Source of the DNA: Pullilachnospira sp963929535
GTDB lineage: Bacteria; Bacillota; Clostridia; Lachnospirales; Lachnospiraceae
Length of the DNA: 64,000 nt
Direction: 5' to 3'
Assembly: GCA_963929535.1 (NCBI GenBank)
Contig: CAWVIZ010000001.1
Location: forward strand, 1-64,000
The notes beneath the pieces were generated by a model. That model was not told the DNA's origin. It ran no database searches and saw nothing but the letters and a program-made list of their open reading frames with translations. Position numbers and translations under genes: made by a program. Every line of letters starts with the position of its first letter. Positions within the stretch are counted from its first letter, which is position 1. Shown here one piece after another: positions 18,806 to 28,047 of this stretch.

Positions 18806-18835
18806 ATTATACACCATTTTGCACAAAAGTTACAA
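18806..18835 (-). promoter_or_regulatory. Promoter of citrate synthase
   Basis: TTGTAA (18830-18835), an 18-bp spacer and a perfect TATAAT (18806-18811) on the minus strand. Confidence 0.7.
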
Positions 18836-18863
18836 TATTCAAAATCTTAAAAAAATATGAACG

Positions 18864-18919
18864 AAAAAAGCCTCCGGCCAGCAGTTTCTGATAACTTCCC
18901 GGCAGCGGAGGCTCTTTTT
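18864..18919 (-). terminator. Terminator of rhaA
   Basis: GAAAAAGAGCCTCCG pairs (one bulge) with CGGAGGCTTTTTT on the minus strand, ending in a six-T run, 13 nt past the rhaA stop. Confidence 0.85.
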
Positions 18920-18931
18920 CCAATTACTTCA

Positions 18932-20188
18932 TTATACTCGTTTGGCCAGAACTTCTTTCTCGTAAGCCGTCACTTCTTTGTACCAGTCCTCCCGAACCGG
19001 AACGCCGCAGCTTTCGCAGAAATAATCCCATACAGCTCCAAAGGGATACGTCTTCAGCTCCTCCTGCTGCATCATCAGCTCCGTGAATCTGGACTGATCC
19101 TGCAGTTCCTTCAGCCTTTCATTGGGAGTGAGAAGGGCATACAGCAGGGCTTTCTGCATATTCCTCATACCTACAGTCCAGGCCGCAATTCGGTTGATGC
19201 TGGCATCGAAGAAATCCAGCCCCAGGATCACCCGGTCCAGAGCGTTATTGCGGACGATCTCTTTGGCGATCTCTTTTGTCTCATCATCCAGCAGCACCAC
19301 ATGATCGCTGTCCCAGCGCACCGGACGGGTCACATGCAGAGCGATCCTGTCGTTAAACAGCAGCATGGAAGGGATCTTATCGGAAACCACCTCCGTGGGA
19401 TGGTAGTGGCCGTTATCCATCAGACTTAAGATACCATTCTTGGCCGCGTAATTAACGGTAAATTCGCTGGATCCCACCGTGTAGGACTCCATACCGATGC
19501 CGAACACCTTGGACTCCAGGCACACCAGCACCTTCTCTTTATCATAATCGATGGACAGGATCTGGTCCAGAGAATCCTTAAAACGGGCTCTCGGTCCCAG
19601 CCGGTCTGCCGGCACATCCTTGTAGCCGTCAGGGATCCAGATATTCATGGCACAGTAAGTTCCCAGCTCCTCAGCAAAGTACTGGGAGATCCGGATGCAG
19701 GCTTTTCCATGATCGATCCAGAACCGCCGCACCTCCTCATCCGGACTGGAGAGGGTAAGGTTTTCCTTCACCATGCTGTGGGAAAAGAACGTGGGATTAA
19801 AATCCAGGCCCAGTCCCCTGGCCTTGGCAAATTCCACCCATTTTTTAAAGTGTTTGGGCTCGATCTTATCTCTGTCCGCAAACTCTCCATCCTCAAAAAT
19901 GGCATAGCTGGCATGGAGATTCAGACGATGTTTGCCCGGTACCAGGCTCAGCACCTTATCAATATCGTCCATCAGTTCCTGAGGTGTCCTGGCTCTTCCG
20001 GGATAATCTCCCGTAGCCTGGATCCCGCCTGTCAGGGGGCCCTTCTGATCAAAACCGATCACGTCATCCCCCTGCCAGCAGTGCATGGAAATGGCCACAC
20101 CCTTTAAGGTCTCCAGGGCCTTGTCCGTATCCACTCCAACACCCGCATACTGTTCCTTCGCAAGCTGGTATCTCTCTGTGATTGTCAT
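18932..20188 (-). CDS. rhaA: L-rhamnose isomerase
   Basis: Converts L-rhamnose to L-rhamnulose in the cytosol. The 418-aa length and sequence are typical (SMHCWQGDDV, KHRLNLHASYA, LDFNPTFFSHSM, DNGHYHPTEVVSDK, LGLDFFDASINRI), including the metal-binding Glu, Asp and His positions. It lies 52 nt downstream of rhaB in an rhaBA operon closed by a terminator. A rhamnulose-1-phosphate aldolase is absent here; the microcompartment-tagged aldolase at 55878-56690 is a candidate to do that step. Confidence 0.97.
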   Translation of the reverse strand: MTITERYQLAKEQYAGVGVDTDKALETLKGVAISMHCWQGDDVIGFDQKGPLTGGIQATGDYPGRARTPQELMDDIDKVLSLVPGKHRLNLHASYAIFEDGEFADRDKIEPKHFKKWVEFAKARGLGLDFNPTFFSHSMVKENLTLSSPDEEVRRFWIDHGKACIRISQYFAEELGTYCAMNIWIPDGYKDVPADRLGPRARFKDSLDQILSIDYDKEKVLVCLESKVFGIGMESYTVGSSEFTVNYAAKNGILSLMDNGHYHPTEVVSDKIPSMLLFNDRIALHVTRPVRWDSDHVVLLDDETKEIAKEIVRNNALDRVILGLDFFDASINRIAAWTVGMRNMQKALLYALLTPNERLKELQDQSRFTELMMQQEELKTYPFGAVWDYFCESCGVPVREDWYKEVTAYEKEVLAKRV

Positions 20189-20240
20189 ACTTTCCCTCTC
20201 TTTCCGGCGGGACCCGGACCTTCCCCGTCAGATTCCCGCC

Positions 20241-21644
20241 TTATGCATTGTAAATTTTGATATCGAAGGATTCATGGATCACATCCCTGGCCTCTTCCAC
20301 TCTGGCAAATTCCTTTGCCTCCAGCATCTGGGCCGTCAGGTTTCCGATAGCCGTAGCCTCGGTGGGGCCTGCATGAATCTCTTTCTTCGTGGCTTTCGCG
20401 GTGAGCTTGTTGAGGTAATCCGCATTGGCTCCTCCGCCTACAATATGGATCCTTCCAAAGGTTCTGCCTGCCATCTCCTCCAGCTCTCCCGCTGTCCGGG
20501 CATAGCACTCGGCAAGACTGGCATAGATCACCGTAGCGATTTCTCCCAGGGTCTGGGGCACCGGCTGGCCGCTGTCAGCGCAGGCTTTCTTTACTTCCTC
20601 CACCATGCTCTCAGGAGCCAGGAAGCGCTCATCGTTGGCGTCCACCCTGGAGGGGAAGTCTTTGTTCTCCTCTGCCATCTCACAGATCTGGGCAAAGGAA
20701 TAGGCATCATCGAATTCATGACGCACCGACTGGATCATCCACAGTCCCATAATATTTTTCAGATAGCGGAAACGGTAGCCGTAACCACCCTCATTGGTCA
20801 GATTCAGTTCGCAGCTTCTCTTGGAACAGTCCGCCTCCATCCGCTCGATTCCCATCAGAGACCATGTTCCGGAGCTGATATAAATGAAATCATCATCGTT
20901 GGCAGGAACCGCCAGAACAGCGGATCCCGTATCATGGGTAGCAGGCACCACCACATTCAGGTTAAAGCCCACTTCTTTCTGAACCTCCTCGGTCAGTCCG
21001 CCCAGATTGGTTCCGGGAGTCACCAGTTTCTGGAACATCCCCTTGTTGTAGCCCAGCAGATCGATCAGCTCATAATCCCAGTCCTTGGTGACAGGGCTCA
21101 CCAGCTGACCGGTGGTAGCCTCCGTATACTCGTTCACCTTCTGGCCGGTGAGGCGATAGTGGAAATAATCCGGCACAAACAGCAGCGTTCTGGCTGCTTC
21201 CATATACTCCGGATGCTGTTCCTTCACAGCCATCAGCTGATAAATGGTATTGAACACAGCCTTCTGAATTCCGGTTCTGGCGTACAGATCCTCCAGAGAA
21301 ATCTTCTCGTACACCTTCTCGTCCATGCCGTTATTCCGTTTGTCCCGGTAGCCTACGGCATTCCCCAGCATCTGGTCATTTTCATCCAGCAGGACGAAAT
21401 CCACTCCCCAGGTATCCACACCCATGCTCACCGGAATCTTTCCCAGCTCCTTGCACTTTTTCATACCGTTTAAGATTTCCTGGAACAGACGGTCTGTTTC
21501 CCAGCAAAGCTCACCGTCCTTTTTTACCATTCCATTGGAAAAACGGTAAACTTCCTCCAGCTGCATCTTCCCGTTTTCCATCCATCCCAGGATGTGACGT
21601 CCGCTGGAAGCGCCGATATCCACTGCCAAATAGTAATTTCTCAT
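20241..21644 (-). CDS. rhaB: L-rhamnulokinase
   Basis: Phosphorylates L-rhamnulose at O1. A 467-aa FGGY kinase; the N-terminal phosphate motif is AVDIGASSGR, with MGVDTWGVDFVLLD, the ATHDTGSAV motif and the C-terminal IVGGGANADYLN, the set typical of RhaB. CAGGAGG precedes the ATG at 21644; the longer open frame lacks a site. With fucI and fucU nearby but no obvious fucK, it may also serve L-fuculose. Confidence 0.95.
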   Translation of the reverse strand: MRNYYLAVDIGASSGRHILGWMENGKMQLEEVYRFSNGMVKKDGELCWETDRLFQEILNGMKKCKELGKIPVSMGVDTWGVDFVLLDENDQMLGNAVGYRDKRNNGMDEKVYEKISLEDLYARTGIQKAVFNTIYQLMAVKEQHPEYMEAARTLLFVPDYFHYRLTGQKVNEYTEATTGQLVSPVTKDWDYELIDLLGYNKGMFQKLVTPGTNLGGLTEEVQKEVGFNLNVVVPATHDTGSAVLAVPANDDDFIYISSGTWSLMGIERMEADCSKRSCELNLTNEGGYGYRFRYLKNIMGLWMIQSVRHEFDDAYSFAQICEMAEENKDFPSRVDANDERFLAPESMVEEVKKACADSGQPVPQTLGEIATVIYASLAECYARTAGELEEMAGRTFGRIHIVGGGANADYLNKLTAKATKKEIHAGPTEATAIGNLTAQMLEAKEFARVEEARDVIHESFDIKIYNA

Positions 21645-21792
21645 GTGATTTTTCCTCCTGATTTCTGTTCTCCGGTTTCCGGAGCGCGTATTTTCGCAGC
21701 AGCCTCGCCTTTGGGCTTTTCTGAAGCTGTCTTCCATTACAGTCTGGCCTTCCGGTTTTCCTGCTGTACGTTCCCGGCACACCATATTTCCC

Positions 21793-21848
21793 GGAAAATG
21801 CGATAAGATGAAGCGGCAGTTCTCCGACTGTCTTCATCTTATCGTATT
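21793..21848 (-). promoter_or_regulatory. Large inverted repeat in the rhaBA leader
   Basis: AATRCGATAAGATGAAG-type arms (17 bp or more, one mismatch) flank an inner CAGT/ACTG hairpin; on the minus strand ATTTTCC follows. It could be an attenuator or an operator. Confidence 0.5.
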
Positions 21849-21878
21849 TTCCCCGGGAAAGAAAGAACCTCATTTGCC

Positions 21879-21893
21879 AAGGACAGTGTCCTT
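21879..21893. promoter_or_regulatory. Palindrome AAGGACA(G)TGTCCTT upstream of rhaB
   Basis: Perfect 7-bp half sites around one base, a possible operator; no regulator gene adjoins it. Confidence 0.4.
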
Positions 21894-22051
21894 ATTTGAC
21901 ATTCTGTATGCCGGATTCCGGTCCCCGCGTTTTCCGACAGCACACCGTCCCCGCGGGACACCGGAAGGCCGAATAGTTGCCTGTTTCGTTTCATTATACC
22001 TCTTTTTACCGGGAATTGCTTGTATATATTTTGGAAAATATAGAAGAATCT

Positions 22052-23062
22052 TCACTTTGTGATCGTACCGTCCAGATCCCACAGATCTTCCCAGCCCCTG
22101 GCTCCTTCCCAGAGGAATACCTGACCTTTGATCAGACGATTGTTTTTATCCAGCCCCCGGATGATCTCCATCTCCTGGTCAGTAAGGGGATCTTCCGTCA
22201 CACACTGCAGGTTGGCCGTATAATTTTTCTCCTTTGTGGAGAAGGGAATGGGCGTCTGGCCCCGCTGTACTGCCCATTTTATGCAGATCACTGCAGGATG
22301 CACTCCATGCGCCCGGGCGATTTCCCGGATCTCGGGCACTTCGATATCCGTGATATCCTCCGGAGTCTTATCCCTCTCCGGTCTCGCCGGAGAACCGATG
22401 GGACAGAATCCCACGGGCTCGATTCCCCTGGCCCGGCAGTACTCAAATAACTCCGGCTGCTGGAAACAGGGATGCAGCTCCATCTCGATGGCTGCAGGTT
22501 TGATCCGGCAGAGCGGAAGCACCGCCTCCAGTTTTGGAATCGTCATATTGGACATACCGATATGACGGGTAAGTCCCATGTCCACCAGGCGTTCCATCTG
22601 TCTCCAGGTTTTCATGAAACGCTCTGTGGTGAAGGGCTTGGAATCCGGATTTCTGGAATCCACATCACAGCCCGGCGCATGATAATTGGGGAACGGCCAG
22701 TGCACATAATACATATCCAGATAATCCAGCTTCAGATCCTTCAGCGTCTTGGCGCAGGCGATCAGCACGTCTCCGTCCCCATGCATGTCATTCCATACCT
22801 TGGACGCGATGAAAAGTTCCTCCCTTTTCACGGTCCCCTTCTCCATTGCCTCAGAAAAAACCTCTCCGATCTGTGCCTCATTGCCATAGCATGCGGCGCA
22901 GTCAAAGGAACGGTAGCCTGCTTCTATAGCCCCTGCCACAGCCTGGGACACTTCCCGGGCCGATACGTGATCGGACCCGAAGGTTCCCATACCTACTGCC
23001 GGCATCTTTGCTCCTGTGTACAGTGTTCTCTGGGGAACACTTTCCGGTTGAATCTTTGTCAT
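22052..23062 (-). CDS. Aldo/keto reductase
   Basis: A 336-aa NAD(P)H-dependent reductase of the AKR superfamily. Visible are the N-terminal MPAVGMGTFGSD, the catalytic tetrad (Asp and Tyr in FDCAACYGNE, Lys in IASKVWND, His in YYVHWPF), and the cofactor loop near IPFSTKEKN. AAGGAGGATAACAGG precedes the ATG at 23062. Context (rhaBA downstream, GatD-like dehydrogenase upstream, same strand) suggests a sugar or aldehyde such as lactaldehyde as substrate; this is inference. Confidence 0.88.
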   Translation of the reverse strand: MTKIQPESVPQRTLYTGAKMPAVGMGTFGSDHVSAREVSQAVAGAIEAGYRSFDCAACYGNEAQIGEVFSEAMEKGTVKREELFIASKVWNDMHGDGDVLIACAKTLKDLKLDYLDMYYVHWPFPNYHAPGCDVDSRNPDSKPFTTERFMKTWRQMERLVDMGLTRHIGMSNMTIPKLEAVLPLCRIKPAAIEMELHPCFQQPELFEYCRARGIEPVGFCPIGSPARPERDKTPEDITDIEVPEIREIARAHGVHPAVICIKWAVQRGQTPIPFSTKEKNYTANLQCVTEDPLTDQEMEIIRGLDKNNRLIKGQVFLWEGARGWEDLWDLDGTITK

Positions 23063-23118
23063 TCCTGTTATCCTCCTTATTTCTCCCCGCATACGGGGTT
23101 ATCCTTCTGATCCTTCGC

Positions 23119-23157
23119 CAGCAACAGTTCGGTCTGCCGGCTTCCCTGTCACAGGCA
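23119..23157 (-). repeat. Short palindromic repeat copy
   Basis: On the minus strand: CTGTGACAGGGAAGCCGGC, a short spacer, then CGAACTGTTGC. It is one of the best preserved copies, between gatD-like and aldo/keto reductase genes. Confidence 0.65.
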
Positions 23158-23166
23158 CATGCATTT

Positions 23167-24225
23167 TTACAGTCCAAATCCCTGGTTTACCAGCAGGATC
23201 TTTCCCTGCACCAATCCCGGTGTTTTGAACATCTGGAAGGCTTCCTGCGCCTGACTCATGGGAATCTTTTTGTAAACAAAATCAGGATCGAACTTCAGCT
23301 GGCCGGTGGCATAGTAATGTGCGGTCAGCTCCCACTCTTTCCCCGGGAATGGGGAACTGTAGGACATCCAGGAGCCCGTCAGCCTGAATTCCTTCCGGTT
23401 CATATTCTCCCACTGGGCCGGAGTAAAGGTGAGGTTCTCATGGGGAGTTCCGATAAAGCAGACATGTGCCTTATTTGCCGCCAGTTCAAAAGCCATGTGC
23501 ATGGTGGGCACCTGTCCCGCCGTCTCAAATACGTAGTCAAATCCCTTTCCACCCGTAATGGCCATGGCTTCTTCCATAAAATGCTCCCCGGTGGTGTCGA
23601 TCACCGAATCCGCTCCCAGTCTCCTGGCCAGCTCCAGTCTTTTGGGACTGATATCAAATACCGCCACCCTGGCAGCTCCAAAGATCCGCGCCCACTGCAT
23701 GGTAAACATACCCACTGTGCCTCCGCCCAGAACGGCCACATATCCGCCGCCCTGGTAGTTGTTCTGAAGCACTCCGTGCAGGGCCACCGTGGATGGCTCA
23801 AACATCGCTCCCTGCTCATAAGAGATGGATGGATCAAAGGGTACCACATTTTTTTCCGGTATCACCACATAATCTGCGTTGCTTCCCTGCTGGCGGGATC
23901 CGATAAAGCTGTAATGCCTGCACAGGGAATAATTTCCATTCTGACAGTCATCGCATTTCATACAGGGGAGAAGAGGGGCTCCGGAAACTCTGTCTCCCAC
24001 CTTCACCTTAGTCACTCCTTCTCCCACCTCTGCCACATCGCCGGAAAATTCATGTCCCAGCACGATGGGGTAAAAATGAACTCCGTTATGAAGGACTCTG
24101 GGGATATCGGAACCGCAGATTCCCGATGCGGCCACCCGAACCTTTACGGTTCCGGGAAGCGTTTTCGGTTCTTCCACTTCCTTATAACGCACATCCTCGT
24201 TCGCTACTACAACTGCTGCTTTCAT
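23167..24225 (-). CDS. GatD-like zinc alcohol dehydrogenase (polyol-phosphate dehydrogenase)
   Basis: A 352-aa medium-chain dehydrogenase. Catalytic zinc ligands are in SGICGSD and LGHEFSG; four cysteines for structural zinc lie in CMKCDDCQNGNYSLC; the NAD-binding motif is VLGGGTVGMF. The C-terminal GSWMSYSSPFPGKEWE closely resembles galactitol-1-phosphate 5-dehydrogenase of E. coli. With the FGGY kinase upstream and a GatY-like aldolase further upstream it forms a kinase-dehydrogenase-aldolase set for a polyol or sugar that is not identified. CAGGAGG precedes the ATG. Confidence 0.85.
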   Translation of the reverse strand: MKAAVVVANEDVRYKEVEEPKTLPGTVKVRVAASGICGSDIPRVLHNGVHFYPIVLGHEFSGDVAEVGEGVTKVKVGDRVSGAPLLPCMKCDDCQNGNYSLCRHYSFIGSRQQGSNADYVVIPEKNVVPFDPSISYEQGAMFEPSTVALHGVLQNNYQGGGYVAVLGGGTVGMFTMQWARIFGAARVAVFDISPKRLELARRLGADSVIDTTGEHFMEEAMAITGGKGFDYVFETAGQVPTMHMAFELAANKAHVCFIGTPHENLTFTPAQWENMNRKEFRLTGSWMSYSSPFPGKEWELTAHYYATGQLKFDPDFVYKKIPMSQAQEAFQMFKTPGLVQGKILLVNQGFGL

Positions 24226-24297
24226 GTTCTTACTACCTCCTGTTTCCTTTGACTCCCATATTTGGGGCTCCCTATATCGTCATCCATCCGACCTTTT

Positions 24298-25815
24298 CTA
24301 TCTGCCGTCTTCATCCATCACATGCTTCAGGGAACGGTAGAGCTCCAGATAGATACGGTAATTTTCCTCATAAATCCCTGCTTTTTCCCGGTCAGGCTCA
24401 TGCCGCCGGGTCTCTTTTACCGTAACAGCCACTGCTTCCTCATAATCCCGGTACATTCCCACCGCAACGCCTGCCAGAAGCACAGCCCCCAGAGTGGTGG
24501 CGGTATCGGAAGAGGGCACCGCGATGGGCATCCCGGTAACATCCGCCTTTATCTGGGTCCACAGCCGGGAATTGGCCGAACCTCCCACTGCGCACAGTAC
24601 CTCCGCCCTGGCTCCCGCCTCTTTGGCGGCCTCCAGATTATGCTTAAGAGAATACGCCACCCCTTCCATGCAGGCTCTCACCATATGTCCCTTCGTCTTG
24701 GAGAAATCCAGGCCGTAAAATACCCCTTTTGCCCTGGCGTCCCAGATGGGGGACCGTTCACCTGCCATATAGGGCAGGAATACCAGACCGTCACAGCCAG
24801 GGGAAACTGCCTGTGCCAGCCGGTTCAGCTGCTCCAGGGAGGATTCTCCCGTTCTGCGGCTCACCTCCCGTTCATAACCGGCAAACTCCTTCTCAAACCA
24901 GCGCATCACGCCGCCGCCTCCCACAGTGCCTCCCTGCAGCAGCCATTTTCCGGGGATCACATGATATCCCAGGATCAGCCGCGGATCAGCCTGACAGGTA
25001 TCGGTACAGATGCTCATCCCTCCCGCCTGTCCTCCCTGCTCCTGTGCCTGTCCCGGATGGATCACTCCGGCTCCCAGGGTACCGCAGGCCGCGTCCAGAC
25101 CGCCCGCCACCACAGGAATTCCAGGAACCAGCCCCGTCTCCTGCGCTGCCATTCTGGTTACGGTTCCCACAACAGCGTCACAGGCCATCACCGGAGGCAG
25201 AAACTCCATGGGGATCCCCAGCTTCCGGCACATATCCGCATCCCATTCTCCGGTCCGCATCCGGAAACAGTGCAGACCATATCCCTGGGACAAATCCTGG
25301 CTGACCTGGCCTGTCAGCCGGAAAACAATATAACTGTTGGACTGGAGGATTTTCCATATTTTCTCGTAAACCCGGGGAAGATTCTCCCTGTACCAGAGAA
25401 TCTTTGCCGTGGTATAGGAAGGCTGCAGGGAATTCCCCACAAGAGAAAAAATCTCATTTTCTCCGATATCCTCCTTTAACCGTTCACAGATCTCCTGTGC
25501 CCTGGTGTCCATCCAAATAGGTGTATTTGCCAGTACTTTGCCGTCCCGGTCAATGGGGATCGCCGACCAGCTCTGGCCGTCAATTCCGATTCCGGCGATC
25601 TCTTCCGGCAAAATCTCCCCCTTCTGCAGAGCCTCCCGGATAGCCCGGCAGACAGCGTCCCACCACTCCCGGGGATTCTGTTCCGCCCATCCCGGATGGG
25701 GATAATACACCGGATAATCTCCGCTGGCCGATGCCATAACCTGTCCTTCCCGGCCGAATACCGCCACCTTGCAGGCGCTGGTCCCGATATCGATCCCCAA
25801 CAGATATTGTTTCAT
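24298..25815 (-). CDS. FGGY-family carbohydrate kinase, xylulokinase-like
   Basis: A 505-aa sugar or polyol kinase. FGGY hallmarks are GIDIGTSACKVAVF at the N-terminus, GIGIDGQSWSAIPID, the GLDAACGTLGAG region and the C-terminal VGGSANSRLWTQIKAD. It is xylulokinase-like in sequence, but the neighbourhood (GatD-like dehydrogenase, GatY-like aldolase, LacI) argues for another substrate. AAAGGAG precedes the ATG. A LacI-type operator lies 45-58 nt upstream of the start. Confidence 0.85.
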   Translation of the reverse strand: MKQYLLGIDIGTSACKVAVFGREGQVMASASGDYPVYYPHPGWAEQNPREWWDAVCRAIREALQKGEILPEEIAGIGIDGQSWSAIPIDRDGKVLANTPIWMDTRAQEICERLKEDIGENEIFSLVGNSLQPSYTTAKILWYRENLPRVYEKIWKILQSNSYIVFRLTGQVSQDLSQGYGLHCFRMRTGEWDADMCRKLGIPMEFLPPVMACDAVVGTVTRMAAQETGLVPGIPVVAGGLDAACGTLGAGVIHPGQAQEQGGQAGGMSICTDTCQADPRLILGYHVIPGKWLLQGGTVGGGGVMRWFEKEFAGYEREVSRRTGESSLEQLNRLAQAVSPGCDGLVFLPYMAGERSPIWDARAKGVFYGLDFSKTKGHMVRACMEGVAYSLKHNLEAAKEAGARAEVLCAVGGSANSRLWTQIKADVTGMPIAVPSSDTATTLGAVLLAGVAVGMYRDYEEAVAVTVKETRRHEPDREKAGIYEENYRIYLELYRSLKHVMDEDGR

Positions 25816-25859
25816 ATGCTAATCTCCTTTCCTCTGGAGGATTTTCCTTTTCTTTTACT

Positions 25860-25873
25860 CCGAAACGTTTCGG
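25860..25873. promoter_or_regulatory. LacI-family operator upstream of the FGGY kinase
   Basis: Perfect palindrome CCGAAACGTTTCGG between the lacI stop and the kinase start. The central CG and the AAACGTTT core are typical of LacI/GalR regulators. Confidence 0.8.
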
Positions 25874-25903
25874 AAACTGATCTGATTTTATCCCGTTCTG
25901 CCG

Positions 25904-26922
25904 TCAGCAGCTCTTAAGATTCCTTACGGATTTTCCCGGAAGGATTTCCGTCTGAAGGGTTTCCACTGTCCTGGGCTGGCCGTCCGTTCCCGCCAGCCGC
26001 TCCAGCATCATTCCGGCGGCATGCTCCGCGATCCGGTCCGTGGGCTGCGCCACAATGGTCAGCCTGGGGTTGCAGGCTCTGGCGAACTGCCGGTTGTCGA
26101 ATCCCACCAGGGAGAAATCTCTTCCCAGCTGGATCCCCAACTCGTTCAGCCCGATCACCGCCCCCATCGTCATGGCGTGATTTGCCACAAACGCCCCCGT
26201 CATCCGGGGGTTTTCGGTCCGCGCAGACTTCCGGATTCCCATCCACTCCGCTGTTCATGTCATCGGTTCCATACCAGATATATTCTTCCCGCAGCGGGAT
26301 CCCCGCCTCCCTCAGCGCCTGCTCATAACCTGCCTTTCTCTCTCCGGCCGCATAGATGTGCTGCGGTCCCTACCACCAGGCCGATCTCCCTGTGCCCCAG
26401 CTCTGTCATGCACGGCGGATGGCCTGATACGCCGCGTTCCGGTTGTCCACCAGGATGCTGTCGCAGGCAACGTCCCTGGAGCTTTCTGTCGATCAGCACC
26501 AGCGGCTTTCCGGTCTGCCGGAACGCCTCCAGATGTTCTCCCGTCTTGTCCACGGGCATATTGATCAGCCCGTCCACCCGTTTGTGGACCAGAAATTCCA
26601 CAGCCTCCCGCTCCCGCTTCGCATCCGTCCGGCAGTCGCAGACGATAGTGGCATAGCCGTGATTCCTCAGAATGTCTTCCATAGCGGTAATGATCTCCGC
26701 ACAGAACACCATGGTGAGTTCCGGTATCACCACCCCCACGGTTCTGGTGAGATTGGTCCGCAGTCCTCTGGCCGTTTCGTTCACCTCAAAGTGCAGCTCC
26801 TCTATGGCCTTCTGAATCTTTATCCTGTTTTTCTCCCGGACATTCCCCCCGTTGAGATACGAGGAAATGGTTGCCAGACCCAGCCCTGTGGCCCGGGCAA
26901 TATCCTTGATAGTGGCTGCCAT
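25904..26922 (-). pseudogene. LacI-family regulator broken by four indels
   Basis: Repressor for the surrounding sugar genes. The N-terminus is intact (MAATIKDIARATGLGLATIS with the hinge RGLRTNLTRTVGVVIP) and the C-terminus is readable (GAFVANHAMTMGAVIGL to the stop at 25904), but in between the frame must change at about 26475, 26411, 26369 and 26239. Three changes are GG read as GGG and one is a missing base. Restoring them gives a normal protein of about 339 aa. AGGAGGAAGCAC precedes the ATG at 26922. The two near-identical operators nearby suggest that a working repressor exists, so sequencing error is as likely as decay. Confidence 0.85.
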
Positions 26923-27073
26923 GTGCTTCCTCCTTCTCTCCTGTTTACCTGCAGGCTGCATACCTGGCGGCATATCTGTATCACGCGTTTCCTCTGCAGC
27001 CCTGTTCCGGACTGCGCAGGCCGTCACAGCCTGCCCGTCCTTTACGCCGCGCAAAACTGCCGCCGCATCCCGG

Positions 27074-27921
27074 TCACTGTGCTTTCCCGTCGCAGCCGCA
27101 TACCTTCATGCGTTCCTTTACCAGCTCCGTCACAGCCGCCATCCCTGCTTTCCCAGGGCCTTGGGATCAAAGGTCTCCGGCTTTTCCGCCAGCAGCTTTT
27201 TCACCGCCCCGGTATAGGCCGCACGCAATTCCGTGGCAAAGTTCACTTTACAGATTCCTCTCTTTACGCAGTCCTTCACGTCCTCGTCACTGAGACCCGA
27301 CGCTCCGTGAAGCACCAGCGGGATATCCACCACCTGGCGGATCTGAGACAGCCTCTCCTTGTCCAGTACCGGAGTTCCCACATAAAAGCCATGTGCGGTT
27401 CCGATGGCCACTGCCAGGGAATCCACACCGGTACGCCGGACAAATTCCTCCGCCTGAGCGGGATCGGTGTTGGTGTCCATCTCCGTCTCCAGATCATCCT
27501 CTTTTCCGCCAACCTTCCCCAGCTCTGCTTCCACAGGAATATCCACCGGATGAGCCGCCTCTGCCACCCGGGACGTTACCGCAATGTTTTCTTCAAATTC
27601 CTCATGGGAACCGTCGATCATCACCGAAGTATAGCCTGCCTTGATTGCCTGTACCGCCAGTTCAAAACTGCTGCCGTGATCCAGATGCAGACACACCGGA
27701 ACTGTGGCTTTCCTGGCCTCCGCAGCAACGATGGACGCATACGTCTCCAGTCCGCCGTACTTGACAGTGGAGGGCGTAGTCTGTATCATAACCGGCGCCC
27801 GCAGCTCCTGAGCCGCAGCGATGATCGCCTTTACCATCTCCATATTTTCCGCGTTAAAAGCGCCCACAGCATATCCGCCTTTCTGCGCATCCAAAAGCAT
27901 CTGTTTTGAAGTCACCAACAT
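27074..27921 (-). CDS. Class II tagatose/fructose-bisphosphate aldolase (GatY-like), frameshifted near the 3' end
   Basis: A zinc-dependent aldolase that splits a ketohexose 1,6-bisphosphate into two triose phosphates. As read, the frame stops at 27130 after 263 aa; adding one G in the GGG run at about 27157 extends it to 282 aa with the family's usual C-terminus (ELVKERMKVCGC), stop at 27074. Zinc ligands are in LHLDHGS, VEAELGKVGGKEDD and LHGASGL; GTAHG is also present. The EAELG-GG-EDD form matches GatY/KbaY better than glycolytic Fba. AGGAGG precedes the ATG, and the promoter carries a LacI-type operator. Confidence 0.88.
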
Positions 27922-28021
27922 ATCCTTATCCTCCTGAGATCATCGGCTTCACTGATTCCGTCCTCATAGCTTCAGGATTCCCTCCAAAAGGGTCTATCGC
28001 CTGTGACTGCGAAGCTGCAAA

Positions 28022-28037
28022 ACCGAAACGTTTCTGT
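28022..28037. promoter_or_regulatory. LacI-family operator at the aldolase promoter
   Basis: ACCGAAACGTTTCTGT, nearly the same palindrome as at 25860. Its centre lies about 12 nt after the predicted transcription start, a classic repressing position. Confidence 0.75.
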
Positions 28038-28047
28038 TTTCGTTTCC

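Larger units (their letters stand above)
21645..22051. other. Regulatory region upstream of rhaBA
   Basis: A 407-bp gap. It holds a large inverted repeat at about 21793-21848, a 15-bp palindrome at 21879-21893, a short palindromic repeat copy (about 21954-21983) and a minus-strand TATAAT at 21993-21998 with no good -35. The combination suggests a regulated promoter with a structured leader for rhaBA. Confidence 0.5.
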
